From contig JAJEKB010021543.1 of NCBI GenBank assembly GCA_022393335.1, positions 396,977 to 460,976 of the forward strand: a stretch of 64,000 nt of DNA, read 5' to 3'. Shown here piece by piece: positions 45,862 through 57,620 of this stretch. The number at the start of each line of letters is the position of its first letter. The stretch's first letter is position 1. The notes beneath the pieces are model-generated. The model saw only the letters and a list, made by a program, of their open reading frames with translations, did not search any database and had not been told where the DNA came from. A program made the translations under genes and the position numbers. This DNA is from Macrotrachela quadricornifera. Its lineage: Eukaryota > Rotifera > Eurotatoria > Philodinida > Philodinidae.

Positions 45862-48800
45862 ATGAAGAAAGCTGCAAATTCAGTTCGAATTGGTTTAATT
45901 AGACGACGATCTATAACTCCAAATTTAGATGAAGATGAATTATCATCAGATATTCAACAACAAACAAATTATGAATTTATGAAAAAACAGGTTACTTTAG
46001 ATTTTTACTAGAGGAGGTACTCACTGCAAAGAGAATATGGTTAAAGTTTTGCATCTTCCACCCGACTTTTTCTGCTGTACATAACACATCTTTTACAGGA
46101 CTATTTCCCGCTGTGGCTGAGCCATCTGCAACAGAAGTTTTCCCGTCACACCTGAAACCTCGATGACAGGACTTTTACCGGTATGCGTCAGACATCTTTA
46201 ATAGGATTGTTCCTGCTATGCATTAAGTATTTGCCATAGAACTCTTCTCGCCGTGCGTGATACCTCTTTCATAGGACTTTTTTCATCGCACCTGGAACCT
46301 CTCCTACAGAGCATTTCCCACCATGCGTGGGGTATCTTTCACAGAAATTTTTCCGCCGTACATAAGGCAACTTCAGTGAGACTCTTCTCATCCGGCTCAA
46401 GCTGACATCCTCACTCTCATAAATGCATTGAACTGCGTCGTTTGATTAGAAAGTGAATAAAATCACAGTCTCTTACGACTTGGATGAAGTTACACTCACA
46501 CCTTCCTTTCTCACTCCCCATCACTGCCGACTGTCATTAGTGCACTAAAGGAACTGATGCGGATAGTTCCGTGACGCTATCTCGCATGATGACTAAATAC
46601 ATAGCGAACAGACTCATCAGATTTTCGATCTGTGTTGATCGCAATGAAGTTTCACCCAGTCCTCTCCACGCACTCCATTTGGTGGTTCCAACCTCAAGAT
46701 GATTTTCCTCAGAAGCTAAGGAAGTAGTGTGAAAACTTTTGTGACGCTAGCGATCACATCGACTGAATGTATAGCGAGCAGACAAACGTTCTTCTTTAAA
46801 TATATAGATATGCCATTGTTGTGGGTCAAGAAAAACAACAAATATGTTGTTTCTGTGAGTCATAGGAAACTAATGGATACACTATAGTTGTGAATCAAGG
46901 AAACACTTGTATACATTTTTTTCTCTTATAATGTATTAGAAACCTTCGATTTTAACATTTAGACCAAAGAACCATCCATACAAAATGATTAATCTTAGAA
47001 TCATAACAAATTCGCTAAATTTTTGAAAAATTCATGCAAATTTTATTGCCATATGACTTGGGTGACATTTCACCCAAACACCACCATCCTTCTCCTATTA
47101 ATGATAACAGCACTTTATAAAGCTACCGCTGGACTCAGAAAAGCACTGTGGAAAGTTTGGCAGTGTTAGTTAAGACAATACTATCTGGGTGAGATTTCAC
47201 CTACACCCCACACCCTCGGTGGGTGACCCAGCTATGACCTTCCTCCGGGCCTGGGATGCACCATGGAAAGTTTGGTGACACTAGGTCGTACAGGGGCCGA
47301 ATGCATAACGAACAGACAGACATTCTTCTTTATATATATATATAGATATATCACAAAAATGAAATGGTTTTTTTGTGTATTCTAAAAGAATAATCAAGAC
47401 TATTCATATAGGAGATGTTCTTCATGTTAATTGAATTTATGTTTCAATCACATAGATAGAAAACATTCATAATCTTACTTTATTTGAATAAGTTATATAA
47501 TATTGTGAATATATTTATTATTTAGCGTGCAGACAGACGAATAAGTCGTAGTGCACCTGTAAAAGAGAAATTTCAACATCAACAACGTATTCATACATTG
47601 GAAACATCCAATATTCCTCATCTACATGATGCCAATGAAGTTCATACAAATACACACCGATATCCAAAAGTGAGATGAACAGATTGTATCTCTATGATAA
47701 TATTTAGATTAACTTTTCATTTATATTTATTTATTAGACTCCCAATTCGCCTTTACCTCCATCATCTCCTCAACTACAAAGAGAAATAACAACAACTAAT
47801 CTGAATGAAATACCAACCAAAACAAAGTCATATTTTTTAATAATTTTATAAATAAATTAAATCTATTGTTTATTTTCATTGTAGATGGTCAACAAAAAAG
47901 AAGATCTTAGTAGGAGTTTCAGCAGCTTTAGCGCTTGCTGCTATTATTACCATTCCAATTGTATTAGGTATTTTACTTTCAAGATCAACAGGTATATTTA
48001 TTTTGGATGATCATTGACTTTTCTAAAGTATTAGAGTATATCATTATATATTAATCTGATTAAACAAAAAAATACCCCTTGTTGAGTAGTTGATAGAAAT
48101 ACTTATCTCACAGAATAGGGCAGTAAGATTGTTAAAAATAAATTACGCTATGATTTTTCTTCACTATAAGGAAGAAGAGATTCGAACTAGTGATCTAGTC
48201 AGAGATAGACTAAATCAGATGCTGCTCTTCTACTGATAGTCTTTGTTTTACTATCAAAAGAAAATATGTAGAGCGTCATCCATATCCCCACTGAAAAATC
48301 TTTGGACACTACTCAACTATTCATTTTTTTCTGGGTACGTCTTTAGTTCGAATAATTTATTCATAGTTGCAATATTGATAATTAGTACAAGAAATTGAGG
48401 GTTGATCGAAAATGTAATGATTTTATAATGAAAAAAGTGTGATTGAAGCTACATTTTGACATAATTTGAGTCGAGATTATTGTGAATATTAATAAAAATA
48501 CTCGTAAAAAGAAACCTTAAAACATAGTCTTCTATGAAGAGTATTTTTTCACTCGGGCGTATGTTATACAGATACGATAGTCCAATGATTACTCTTTCAA
48601 AAGGTAAAAATTATAGACTGATGCGTTGTAATGAAAGAAAGTAATTGAAAAAGTAGCAGCTTGCCTTTTGGATTGAACAATAGTTGATAAAATATGAATT
48701 TTTTCCTAGAAACAATAAGTACAACAAAAAGCACAACTACAACTACTACTATATCTCCAACAGTTGTTTCTGCAACATGGTCCTTTGACAATACAGTAGC

Positions 48801-50028
48801 AGATCTCTACAATGTTTATAATGGTACATTAATAAATGGTGCAACATATTATTCAGTTAATGGTTCAGTACAAACACCATATGTAGGACATGGTCGCACA
48901 CTTTATGTGTTTTATACATTAAATCAATCATTTCTTGTTTCTACTCCATTCTTTAATTTAAGTTATACAAGTTTTACTATTGAAGCTTGGATTTATCCTT
49001 CGACAACTACGGGTGATCGAGGAATATTTGGTCAATGTCAATGTTCAACATGTACAAATCAATGTTTTTATTTAATTCTTCGATCTAATCGTTTATATGT
49101 TGGTTTTACATTAAATGATTTATCTAGTTCAACGTCTTTATCAACTGGTTGGCATCATATTACATTTGTTTATAATTATGAAACACAACAACAAATTTTG
49201 TATTTAGATGGAGTACAAGATGCTATCAAATCAAGTGCACAACCTTATCAAGGAAAAAATGGAAGTATTCAAATAGGTTCAACTCAAGTTTCTTCTACCA
49301 CAAATTTTTTCCATGGTTATATCGATAATGTAATGATAACAACACGAGCAAAATCTGCAGTAGAAATTTTACGTGATGCATCATTGATAGCCTATTACTC
49401 CTTTGATTTACCAAATCCAAATGTTGATAGTGGTCCTAATGGATTAAACGGAGCCTCAATAAATACAGTGACAGTTGTTGGACGTGTCAATGAGGCAATG
49501 CGTTTTCTCGGCTTGTCATCCTATTTTCAAGCTTATGGTTTTTATCAAGTCCCTTATGGTCTTGCTACTAGCAAATCATTTTCAGTTTCTATGTGGATAA
49601 ATCCATCATCAATTAGTAGTAATGTATTTGTTCAATTCACATCTACATTTAGTTCGAGTTCATGTTCCAATTTTCTTGGTATTTATTCAGCAAGTAGTGG
49701 ATCAACGGGACAGCTATATGTACACATTACTAGTTCTAGTTCACTACCAGTACTAATTGGTCCATTTGTGACACAAAATACATGGACACACATTTCTTCT
49801 ACATTCAGTTCGACAAATGGATATTCATTATATGTAAATGGAAATTTATTTGGCACAACTGGCAATGGATCATATATCAGTGGCAGTGGCTACGGATATT
49901 TAGTTATTGGTTATGGTTTTTATTGTTCTACCTCTATAAGTGGTGTCTATCAGGGCTCTATTGATGAAATCTATGTTCATAGTCGAGAATTATCACAAAG
50001 CGAAATTACTACTCTTGCTAATCCGTAA
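45862..50028 (+). CDS. Type II membrane protein with tandem LamG-like domains, copy 2
   Basis: Exons 45862-45990, 47526-47669, 47738-47826, 47885-47991 and 48710-50028 have the same lengths as copy 1 except the last (6 nt shorter), giving 595 residues. The cytosolic part, transmembrane helix, Thr-rich stalk and both LamG-like domains are kept; all frames are open. Residues ~190-390 are almost identical to copy 1 at DNA level, while the second LamG domain (49495-50028) differs at many residues, including the loop 'SSSLPVLIGPF' and 'TTGNGSYISGSGYGY'. Intron 1 carries a 1.34-kb insertion and intron 4 is 300 bp longer than in copy 1. Both copies look functional. Confidence 0.85.
46007..47348. mobile_element. 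1.34-kb insertion in LamG copy-2 intron 1
   Basis: Absent from the otherwise similar intron of copy 1 (199 bp there, 1535 bp here). Composition is much less AT-rich than the flanks. It begins with a 35-bp minisatellite, followed by modules that each run from GGGTGA-ATTTCACCC... to GC(G/A)AACAGAC... (ends near 46605, 46812 and 47348). The last two modules end in ACATTCTTCTTTATATATATAG-type microsatellite tails (ACGTTC in one). Such AT-microsatellite tails recall 3' ends of LINE/SINE-type or Helitron-like elements. No ORF. Confidence 0.65.
46066..46381. repeat. Degenerate 35-bp minisatellite, nine units
   Basis: Units of 35 bp (one of 36) with approximate consensus CTTTTCCCGCCGTGCGTGAG then ACCTCTTTCACAGGA. 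Examples: CTCTTCTCGCCGTGCGTGAT, CATTTCCCACCATGCGTGGG. Divergence between units is high but spacing is strict. Confidence 0.8.
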
Positions 50029-50296
50029 TCTATGATTAATCTTATACAAATGCTATAAACATTTGAAACATTACATTATATATTTTTTACTCTATACATT
50101 AAAAGACTCTAATAATTAGTGAGCTCATTTTTCTTGTAGCATGTATTTTGTTAATTTTATTCGAATATTAATGAAAGTTAATAAATACATATATCATAGT
50201 TAATGAAGAAAACATTCTTTTCATATCAAAAGAATAAAAAAAGTAATTGTTGTGTTTTTATTGTTAAATAGGTAAATTTTTCAAAAAAAAAATAAA
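50029..50296. other. LamG-tRNA spacer, unit B
   Basis: AT-rich, no gene; ends in an A-run that is the pol III terminator of the minus-strand tRNA. Confidence 0.45.
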
Positions 50297-50369
50297 TGCC
50301 CCGGGTGAGGATCGAACTCACGACCTTCAGATTATGAGACTGACGCTCTACCGACTGAGCCACCGCGGC
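50297..50369 (-). tRNA. tRNA-Met (CAU), copy 2
   Basis: Identical over its full length to 14754-14826, including the acceptor-stem G-G mismatch and five further upstream bases (CTTAT). The surrounding spacer has diverged, so the tRNA is under selection or conversion. Confidence 0.93.
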
Positions 50370-50594
50370 GGCATAAGATTATGGAACAATTTCAAAGGAA
50401 AGAATTTCACATATAAAAACAATAAGGTATACTTTTCTATTAAATCATAAAAAAAATTAAATAAATTTCTTAAAATAATGTTTTCTTGAAATGGAATTAT
50501 TTGTTATTTCATAACATGATGAAATTTCAAGTGTTTATTATTTAACATTGAACAGAAAAAAAAATATATGAAAAAAAATCTATGTTTAATAATT

Positions 50595-53500
50595 TTAATA
50601 CATATCATCATCATCATCAACTTGATTATCTGCACTAGTATTTTTAATTTTTTCTTGTTTTCGATAAAGATCAGCGACTTGTTCAGCACTTGTTGCATCT
50701 TCAACTGATTTATCTTCTCTTTCTCTTATAAATCGAGGAAAACGAAGAGATATTCCTTTTCCTTCATCAACCTAAATATTAAAAAAAAATGATAAATAAA
50801 TAATTGAAATTAAAATTAAAAATTTTTATCTTACAAGACCAATTGCTGCATGATGATTTGGTGATAAAGATAAATCAGCACATTTAACTTCCCAAACTTT
50901 AACTGCATCAAACCAAACATCAGGTGCTAATGACGATGAGTAACGATAATAAGCAAGTGGTTTTGGTGTTATATGTGGTTCTAATGATTTACCAAGTGAA
51001 ACAAGTAATTCATCAGTAAATCCAGTGCCTAACTACAATTCAGTTTTATTTAAAAACATAATTTCTTCGAAAAAAAAAACTAACTTTACAAATACATTGA
51101 TATTCTTCATTATCTTTATCATAACAGGCTAATAAATAACCTCCATAAACACCAGTTCGTTTACCTAGAAAAACTTATCATTAAAGAGATAATAGCAGAG
51201 CAAAAAAAAATCAAATTAACCTGTTCCTGTATAACCACCAATAACAACAAGATCAAGTGTATCACCAACACCATCAAGATAATCTTTTTTTAACTAAATA
51301 ATACAAATTATTTTATATTTCTTTTTATTTTATTAAATTATAAAATAAATACTTTAAGCCATTTATGTGATCTTTTAGCAATTTCATAAGTTGCATCATC
51401 ATCTAATGTTTTAACCATAAGACCTTCACAACCATCTTTAACTGATTGTTCCAAATACATATTTATTTCATCAATATTTGATGTTGTACGTGATTCAGCA
51501 AAAACAAGTTCACCAGGTATACATCGAAGTGATTCATGTAATAAACGACGACGTTCACGAAATGGTTTTTCAACTAATGATTCACCATTTAAATATAATA
51601 AATCAAATGCAAATATACAAACTAAAATTAATTAATCATTTTTTTATTTATCAAATTTATTATATAAAACAAACCTTGGACTTTTATGTCTTTGATATCA
51701 GCATCCTAAAAATAAAAACATTCAATAGATCAAATTTTAACTAATATGTTTATAACACTATTCTAGTTCGAATATATGCATATTGTTTATCGATTGTCAG
51801 TAATGATTTACTTAGCTGTAACGAAAATGGTCATTTCCTAATAAGTATTACGCTTAATCTTGAGAGTGAGAGCGAGTGATGATGAGGGAAGAAATAGGTC
51901 CGAAATTATTGGAAAGATTCCAAAAGTTAGATCCGTTGCCAGCCCTCTCATTATGTGTATTCAATTTAGTGCAGCTACGATAACAAAAACAAAACAATTT
52001 TAATGATCTTAACAAACAATTTTGTATAGAATATAATAGAATTGAAAAAAATTACTTTTCGTTTTCTAGTTGATAATGTTTGAAAAGGTAATAATTTTTT
52101 TTGTTCAATATCATAAGCTACACATTCTCCATCTAAAATTAATGATTTAACATGTGGTTGAAATGCATTATGAATTCGTTCAATAATATCTGGATATTTA
52201 GTTGTATTATTTTCTGAATTTCTTGAATAAATATAAATTTTTCCATCATCAGTTAAATGAATCTAAATGAAAAGAAAAATATAATAAAATATTTTTATTT
52301 TAATTTTATTTTTACTTGTGCACGTTCTCCATCATATTTATATTCACAAGCAAATTCACTTTGTCCACAACGTTTTAATACTTCATCAATACCTTTTGAT
52401 GGATGTGCTAACATTGGTTTCATTGGTATTCCAGGTGTTGCTTTACATAAATCTTTTAATATATCAATTCCACCTTTATTAACAAGTGTATCAACAAGTA
52501 TATCATATGATGGACATTGACAAAAAGCATCTTTTACAGCAAGTGTACCATTATCAAGACGTTCTTTTAATGCTGCTTCTTTTAAATTTGAATATTGATT
52601 ACGAATACAAGCATGTGCTAATGCAACAAGCATTGATTGTTCAGCTAAACCAATACGAAGTTTACCAATTAAAGATCGAACAAGATAACGTGTTTCATGA
52701 GATTGACATGAAACTAAAAGACTTTTTATTATATCACCTTTACGTTGTTGACTCTTTTTAAAATAAAATTTATTTATTTTTATTCAAATTAATTATATAA
52801 AATTACTTTATTTCCTGTTAATTGTGCAATTTCTTTTAATTTTTTATAAACATGTGAAACAGTTAAAGGTTTTGGTTTAAACATAGTACGTTGTGTTGAA
52901 CGAGATGCCTAAGAATAATTAAGATTATGATAAATTTTGTTTTTTCTGTAATATATAAAAAATTACTTCAGCAACAAGACCTAAATCTCCTTTAGATTTA
53001 TAATCTAATTTTAATTGTTCAACAGTACGTCCTGTACTATCAGCAATAGCTTTAATAATAATTGTTTCACCAATACCTAATTCAATTCCATCATATTCTG
53101 GTGCAACTTTATTAACACATAAATAAACACAATGAACTAAATCATTTGGTGATAAACTACGAACTGAACGAAAAAAATTTGATAATATACGAATTATTTC
53201 TAAACGAGCTGATGTATCTTCAATTAATAATAATGTTGATGATAATGCACTGTATGGAACACTAAAATATAAATACTATATATCAAAAAATAAAACATGA
53301 ATATTATAATATAATCTTGAAATTATAGAGTCATGAGACATGGTGTTACATTTCATCGCGAGAAGATACTGGAGTAACAACACCAGATTTGATAATTTTT
53401 TGTGAAACACGAACTAAACGAGAGTGTTGAAGTGTATAGGGATAGAAATTTGGACGTATTCTTTCCGCCTCTTCCCATAGACCACGACCGATATCTTGAC

Positions 53501-54599
53501 AAATTAGTTAATTAGCATTTGATTAATTAATTAACCATTAGAGATAGTGACAGACGACTTCAGAGTACTATCAGAGGGTCATGTGTAACTCAGATCTAGT
53601 TAAAACATATCTGGAGTATCTTCTTGTTGAAGTTCTATTCTTGAAAGTAAGAAAGATGGATATATTGGGCTTCACATTTTAATTCCGCAAGGATTGCAAG
53701 ACACAGCTTTTTTTCTTAAGAATATATCTAAGCCTGTAAAATTAATGAATGATTCTCAGTACCTAGGTCAAAAACACAAACATAAAATCTTATGAAATAC
53801 ATGAAATCGTACAAAATCATGGTCTTAAGAATCTCAAATCAAATTATACTGTAAGATCGTATTGTAGTATAGGATTTTATAGTATGATAGTGAATGAGAT
53901 AAAATAAATTTATTGTAATTACTTTTCACCAAGTTTCCAACATGCATCATTAATTGGATCATAATTTGTTTTACCAGGATTATATGATTGAGGATCAGTA
54001 ATACTAAAATAAAGATTTTTCTAAAAAAAAAATTTTTATTAAAAAATAATTGAATTACTTTTTTTGTTCAATTGGAATAGTTGTTGTTTGTTCAATTTTT
54101 GTAATTGTTATATTATTATCATCATCTTTAATTTCAACTTTTGTATCAATAATTTTCATTTGTTTAACAATTTTAGTTGGTGTTTCTTTAATATTTTCTG
54201 TTGATGAATTACTTTTTTGATCTTGATCACTTTCATCAAAACTTAATACACGTTTTTTTGATCGTTTTGTAGGAACAAATAATAACGATTTATCATCGGA
54301 ATCTGATGATGGAGATTGTATTAATTCTTTATTTTTTACACTAATTACAGATTGTTCAATTTCTTTTTTTGGTGTAAGAGTTGTTGATGAATCTTTTTTT
54401 GCAAAGAATGAACTAGAAAATATTTAAATTTAATAAAAAAAAATTAAATATTTAAACATTACGCAATAGTTGGTTGATTAGTTTTTTTTTGATTACTCAT
54501 TGAAATTTTTTTTCTATAAGATGATAAATATCTCAAATGATGTTCATTATTAAATAAAATTTTAACAAAGCGAAATGAGAAACAATGTTTGAAAGACAT
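50595..54599 (-). CDS. LIG1: DNA ligase I (ATP-dependent)
   Basis: Thirteen exons splice in phase: 54599-54463, 54412-54059, 54003-53923, 53261-52967, 52908-52807, 52753-52316, 52262-52056, 51705-51675, 51621-51353, 51293-51221, 51164-51085, 51032-50835, 50771-50595; 813 residues from the first ATG. The second in-frame ATG (54500) begins [19 protein letters not shown], a PCNA-interacting PIP box as in LIG1. The first ATG adds 33 residues, basic with aromatic and Ser residues, like a mitochondrial leader. An acidic/Ser-rich linker follows, then the DNA-binding domain (from [10 protein letters not shown]), the adenylation domain with motif [11 protein letters not shown] (nucleophile Lys) and LILDGEC, motif V GLMVKTL, and the OB fold ending [13 protein letters not shown]...[10 protein letters not shown]. 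It seals Okazaki fragments and repair nicks. Introns 3 and 7 (about 660 and 350 bp) are unusually long. Confidence 0.95.
53346..53500 (-). pseudogene. Coding-like relic inside LIG1 intron 3
   Basis: On the minus strand an open segment of about 50 codons reads [20 protein letters not shown] and continues [16 protein letters not shown] to a TAA at 53348-53346. It is not in the ligase frame and has more C/G at third positions than the host gene. It looks like the last exon of another gene captured in the intron. I do not recognise the protein. Confidence 0.4.
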
Positions 54600-54742
54600 T
54601 TTAAAGAATATATGAAACTAAAATAATCATTGGTTTTATTCAATTAACCAATAGAAAATATTTTTATTTTCTAGCGAGGACAATATATATTCTTTATGGT
54701 TTTCATATATTCTTGGTTTATTTATCCGTTTTTTTATTATTT
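54600..54742. promoter_or_regulatory. 143-bp divergent promoter between LIG1 and UQCRC2
   Basis: The two ATGs face away from each other with 143 bp between. The segment holds two CCAAT-like words (ACCAATAG at ~54649 on plus; AACCAATG at ~54639 on minus). It must contain both 5' leaders and any shared promoter. Confidence 0.6.
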
Positions 54743-56898
54743 ATGTCGATGGCAACTTGCAAATATAGTTTTAATGCTCTGGTTAGATTAATTTAATATG
54801 TTTATTTTTTTTTGTAAAAATAGAATTTTTTGTTTTAATTTAAGCGCCGTGCATCATCATCAGCGGCGGTTGCTTCAGCTGGACATCAAAGAAATGTTCC
54901 TCAAACAAAATCAGGTCAATTTGGAATTCCACAACGGGTTAAATTACCAAAAGAGAGCATTAATGTAAGATAAAAGTTTTTTTGTTTTTTGAAAAAATAA
55001 TATTCATATATGTTTATATAGGTAACAAAATTATCAAATGGATTAGTTGTGGCTTCAATGGAAAATAATTCACCAATATTTCGTGTTGCAGCTGTTGTAG
55101 AAGCTGGTGCCAAATATGAACCATATGAAAGTCGTGGTGTTACAACACTTCTTCGAGTTTTTTCGAATTTGGTAAATTTATATATATATATATTTTTTTT
55201 TTTGAATGAGAATTACTCATTTTATTTGATTTATAATGATATCTCCATTTTATTAAAGATAGTGATATATTTTATTGAATATGAATATTATTTAGAGCAC
55301 GAAATATGTCAGTCGACTTGGTTTAACAAAAAATTTGGAACGTCTTGGTGCCAATTTTAAGTAAATAAAAATAAAATATATTATACAAAAAAAAATTTTC
55401 TTTTTCTTTATTAATAAATTAGATGTGTACAAACACGGGAACAAATGATTTATTCAATTGAAGGTCTTCGAAGTGAATTGTATGTATTTAAAATGATATT
55501 TAATTATCATTCTTATCTTTCTTTATTTATTTTTAAAAATTAAGAACACACGGAGCTCAATTTTTGATTCCGATTGTTTGTTATCCAATGTTTAAACCAC
55601 ATGAAATACATGATGAACGAGAACGATTAGAAATTGATCATAAACTATATTTAGATGCACCCGAATTACGTACATTATCTAGATTTTTTTTAAAATTAAA
55701 TATATAAAAATTTTTTTATTTCTTAGAATTAAATGATTTACTTCATGAAGCAGCATTCAAAGGTGGTTTAAGTCGATCATTATCAGTCAGTGCTGATATG
55801 TTGAAAAAATTGTCACATAGACAAGTAAATAAAAGTAAAAATATTTTTAATTAATAATAATTTATTTTTTAAATAGATGTATACATACCATTCACATTAT
55901 TATACACCAAATCGTATATCTTTGGTTGGAACTGGTTGTAATCATCAAACACTTGTTCAATTAGCGGATAAATTTCGTTTTTCACCACTTGATTGTGTTT
56001 ATACACCTGGTTTTGGTAATCTTAAATTAATTGATTCCGAACCTGAACCATCAAAATATAAAGGAGGTTTGATTTAGTTATTCTTATCTTATTAATATAA
56101 TTAGATAATTGAAATAGGAGAATTACGATGTGATACTCAATCAAGTTTAGTTCATATTGCATTAGCATGTGAAGGCGTTAGGTATATTAATATCTAATTT
56201 GTTTTGTTTTTTTTTTTTATTAATTAAAAATTATTTTTAGTTCAAAAGATGAAAAAGGTATTTTAACAAGTTCATTATTAAATGAAGTTATGGGAAAAGG
56301 TCCAAATATAAAATGGTCACCAGGATCAAATCGACTTCAACGTGCTGCCCAATCAGTTGCTGATGCATCTTGTTTAGTTAGTTTTATTTTCTATAAATAA
56401 TACAAAAAAAAAAATAATTTTTTATTTAAAGGTTTCATCTTTTAATCTTCATTATGCTGAATCAGGTTTATTTGGTGTCCATATTATGTGCGATAAAAAT
56501 GATGCAAATAAGGTTGTTAAAGCAGTTTGGAATGAATTTAGTAAAGTTTTAAAAAATGGTATTAGTAAAGAAGAATTAAATGTTGCTAAGTAAGTTTATA
56601 TATAAAAAATAAACCGACTTAATAATTGTTATTATTTATATTTAATAGAAAAAAACTTCAAGTAAATCTTCAAATGACAGCTGAACAATCATCTGATGTA
56701 TTTTCAAAAATGTTAACTCAACCAGATATTAGTGATCGAATAACAGATGTTCAATCAATTATTGGACAATTAGAACAAGGTGATTATTCACATGATTCAA
56801 TAAATCAATTAGCAAAGAAAATATTAAGTGGAAAACCAACAATAGCCGCTGTTGGAAATCTTAAAACAATGCCATATATTGACGATTTAAAAGCATAA
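54743..56898 (+). CDS. UQCRC2: Ubiquinol-cytochrome c reductase core protein 2
   Basis: Twelve exons (54743-54781, 54845-54964, 55022-55171, 55296-55360, 55423-55479, 55545-55669, 55727-55824, 55877-56066, 56118-56181, 56241-56376, 56432-56589, 56649-56898) splice in phase to 483 residues. The N-terminus is rich in Arg, Ser, Ala and Gln without acids, a mitochondrial presequence. The M16-peptidase-like fold is clear: 'TKLSNGLVVASMENNSP', 'VAAVVEAGAKYEP', 'SRGVTTLLRVF', 'MYTYHSHYYTPNRISLVGTG' and 'SLVHIALACEGV'. The zinc-binding HxxEH of active processing peptidases is absent (the site reads TTLLRVFSNL), and the close match to core 2 rather than core 1 or MPP rests on the short linker and 'NDLLHEAAFKGGLSRSL'. 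It is a structural subunit of respiratory complex III in the inner membrane. Confidence 0.9.
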
Positions 56899-57105
56899 AC
56901 TATCTTTAATGTGCTTTTCTTTTTTCTTCTTTTTTTTTCTTTCATATAGTTTATAGGACTTACATTGAGATGTGAGAAGATACAAAAACGTTACAAAATA
57001 AAACGCCCGTACTATCCCAAGATTTATTGTCTAGATTGAAATATTTCTTATTAAAATAAAACATTGAAATAAAAGAAAAGCATAATAAATTATTTAATTA
57101 TTAAT
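56899..57105. terminator. Convergent 3' region of UQCRC2 and UBALD
   Basis: 207 bp between two convergent stops. Poly(A)-signal-like AATAAA words occur on plus near 56997 and 57054; each gene probably ends here. Confidence 0.45.
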
Positions 57106-57620
57106 TTAAACAGTTCCATCCATCATCATTGTCATATTCATTGGTGATGATGATAATGAATGATTTGTTGTTGAAGATATTTGATTATCATTTGTTGTTG
57201 TTGTTGTTGATGATGGTGTTCCACCTGATGTTGATAATTTATTAAATGAAAGAAGAGTTTCAGGAAAATTTGGTGGTGTAGCTGGAGTATTTGCCGGTGT
57301 CATAAACTTAATTAAATATTAAATAAAAATAAAATAATATTATATAAATGATTTACTTCAGTAAGTTTACAACATGGAATTGGCATTGTTCTTTCATCAA
57401 AGAATAAATTAATTGCTGCCTAAAATAAAAAAGATATATTCCTTTTTTTTTATTTAAATAGAAGAAAAATATTCAATATAACTTCAAGTCTCCATTCAGT
57501 TGAAATTAATAATTGTTTTGCTTGTTCATGTGTACATCCAGTTGTTGCTACCATATGATTAATAATAACAAGACGAGTAAGTGTTTCGTTGTTTATTGTC
57601 GAACAATCAATTGTATTCAT
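57106..57620 (-). CDS. UBA-like domain-containing protein (UBALD1/2 family)
   Basis: Three exons (57620-57483, 57419-57357, 57306-57106) join to 133 residues. The N-terminal half, MNTIDCSTINNETLTRLVII then ATTGCTHEQAKQLLISTEWR and AAINLFFDE, is the UBALD UBA-like three-helix domain. The short motif TPANTPATPPNFPETLLSF is the family's conserved signature after it. The tail is Thr/Ser/Asn-rich low complexity. The donor of intron 1 is GTTATA. UBALD proteins are small, possibly ubiquitin-binding; their cellular role is poorly known. Length is typical. Confidence 0.9.

Larger units (their letters stand above)
44595..50770 (+). repeat. Duplicated unit B (membrane-protein pseudogene - LamG - tRNA-Met - DNA ligase I)
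   Basis: Same order and orientation as 6595-15200. The LamG 5' region, for example 45560-45860 against 11440-11740, is nearly identical; other parts are diverged. Unit B alone carries a 1.34-kb insertion in LamG intron 1 and alone keeps an intact ligase, which continues to 54599. Confidence 0.8.

Noticed and set aside
46066..46381. CRISPR-like array
   Set aside because: Units are 35-bp and contiguous with no spacers, and diverge along their length: a minisatellite in a eukaryotic intron.
48597..48791. 64-codon minus ORF across the LamG exon-5 border, and the upstream ATG at 48694 as a LamG start
   Set aside because: The minus ORF is antisense to the Thr-rich stalk. The ATG at 48694 lies in intron 4; paralogue comparison shows the true exon begins at 48710.
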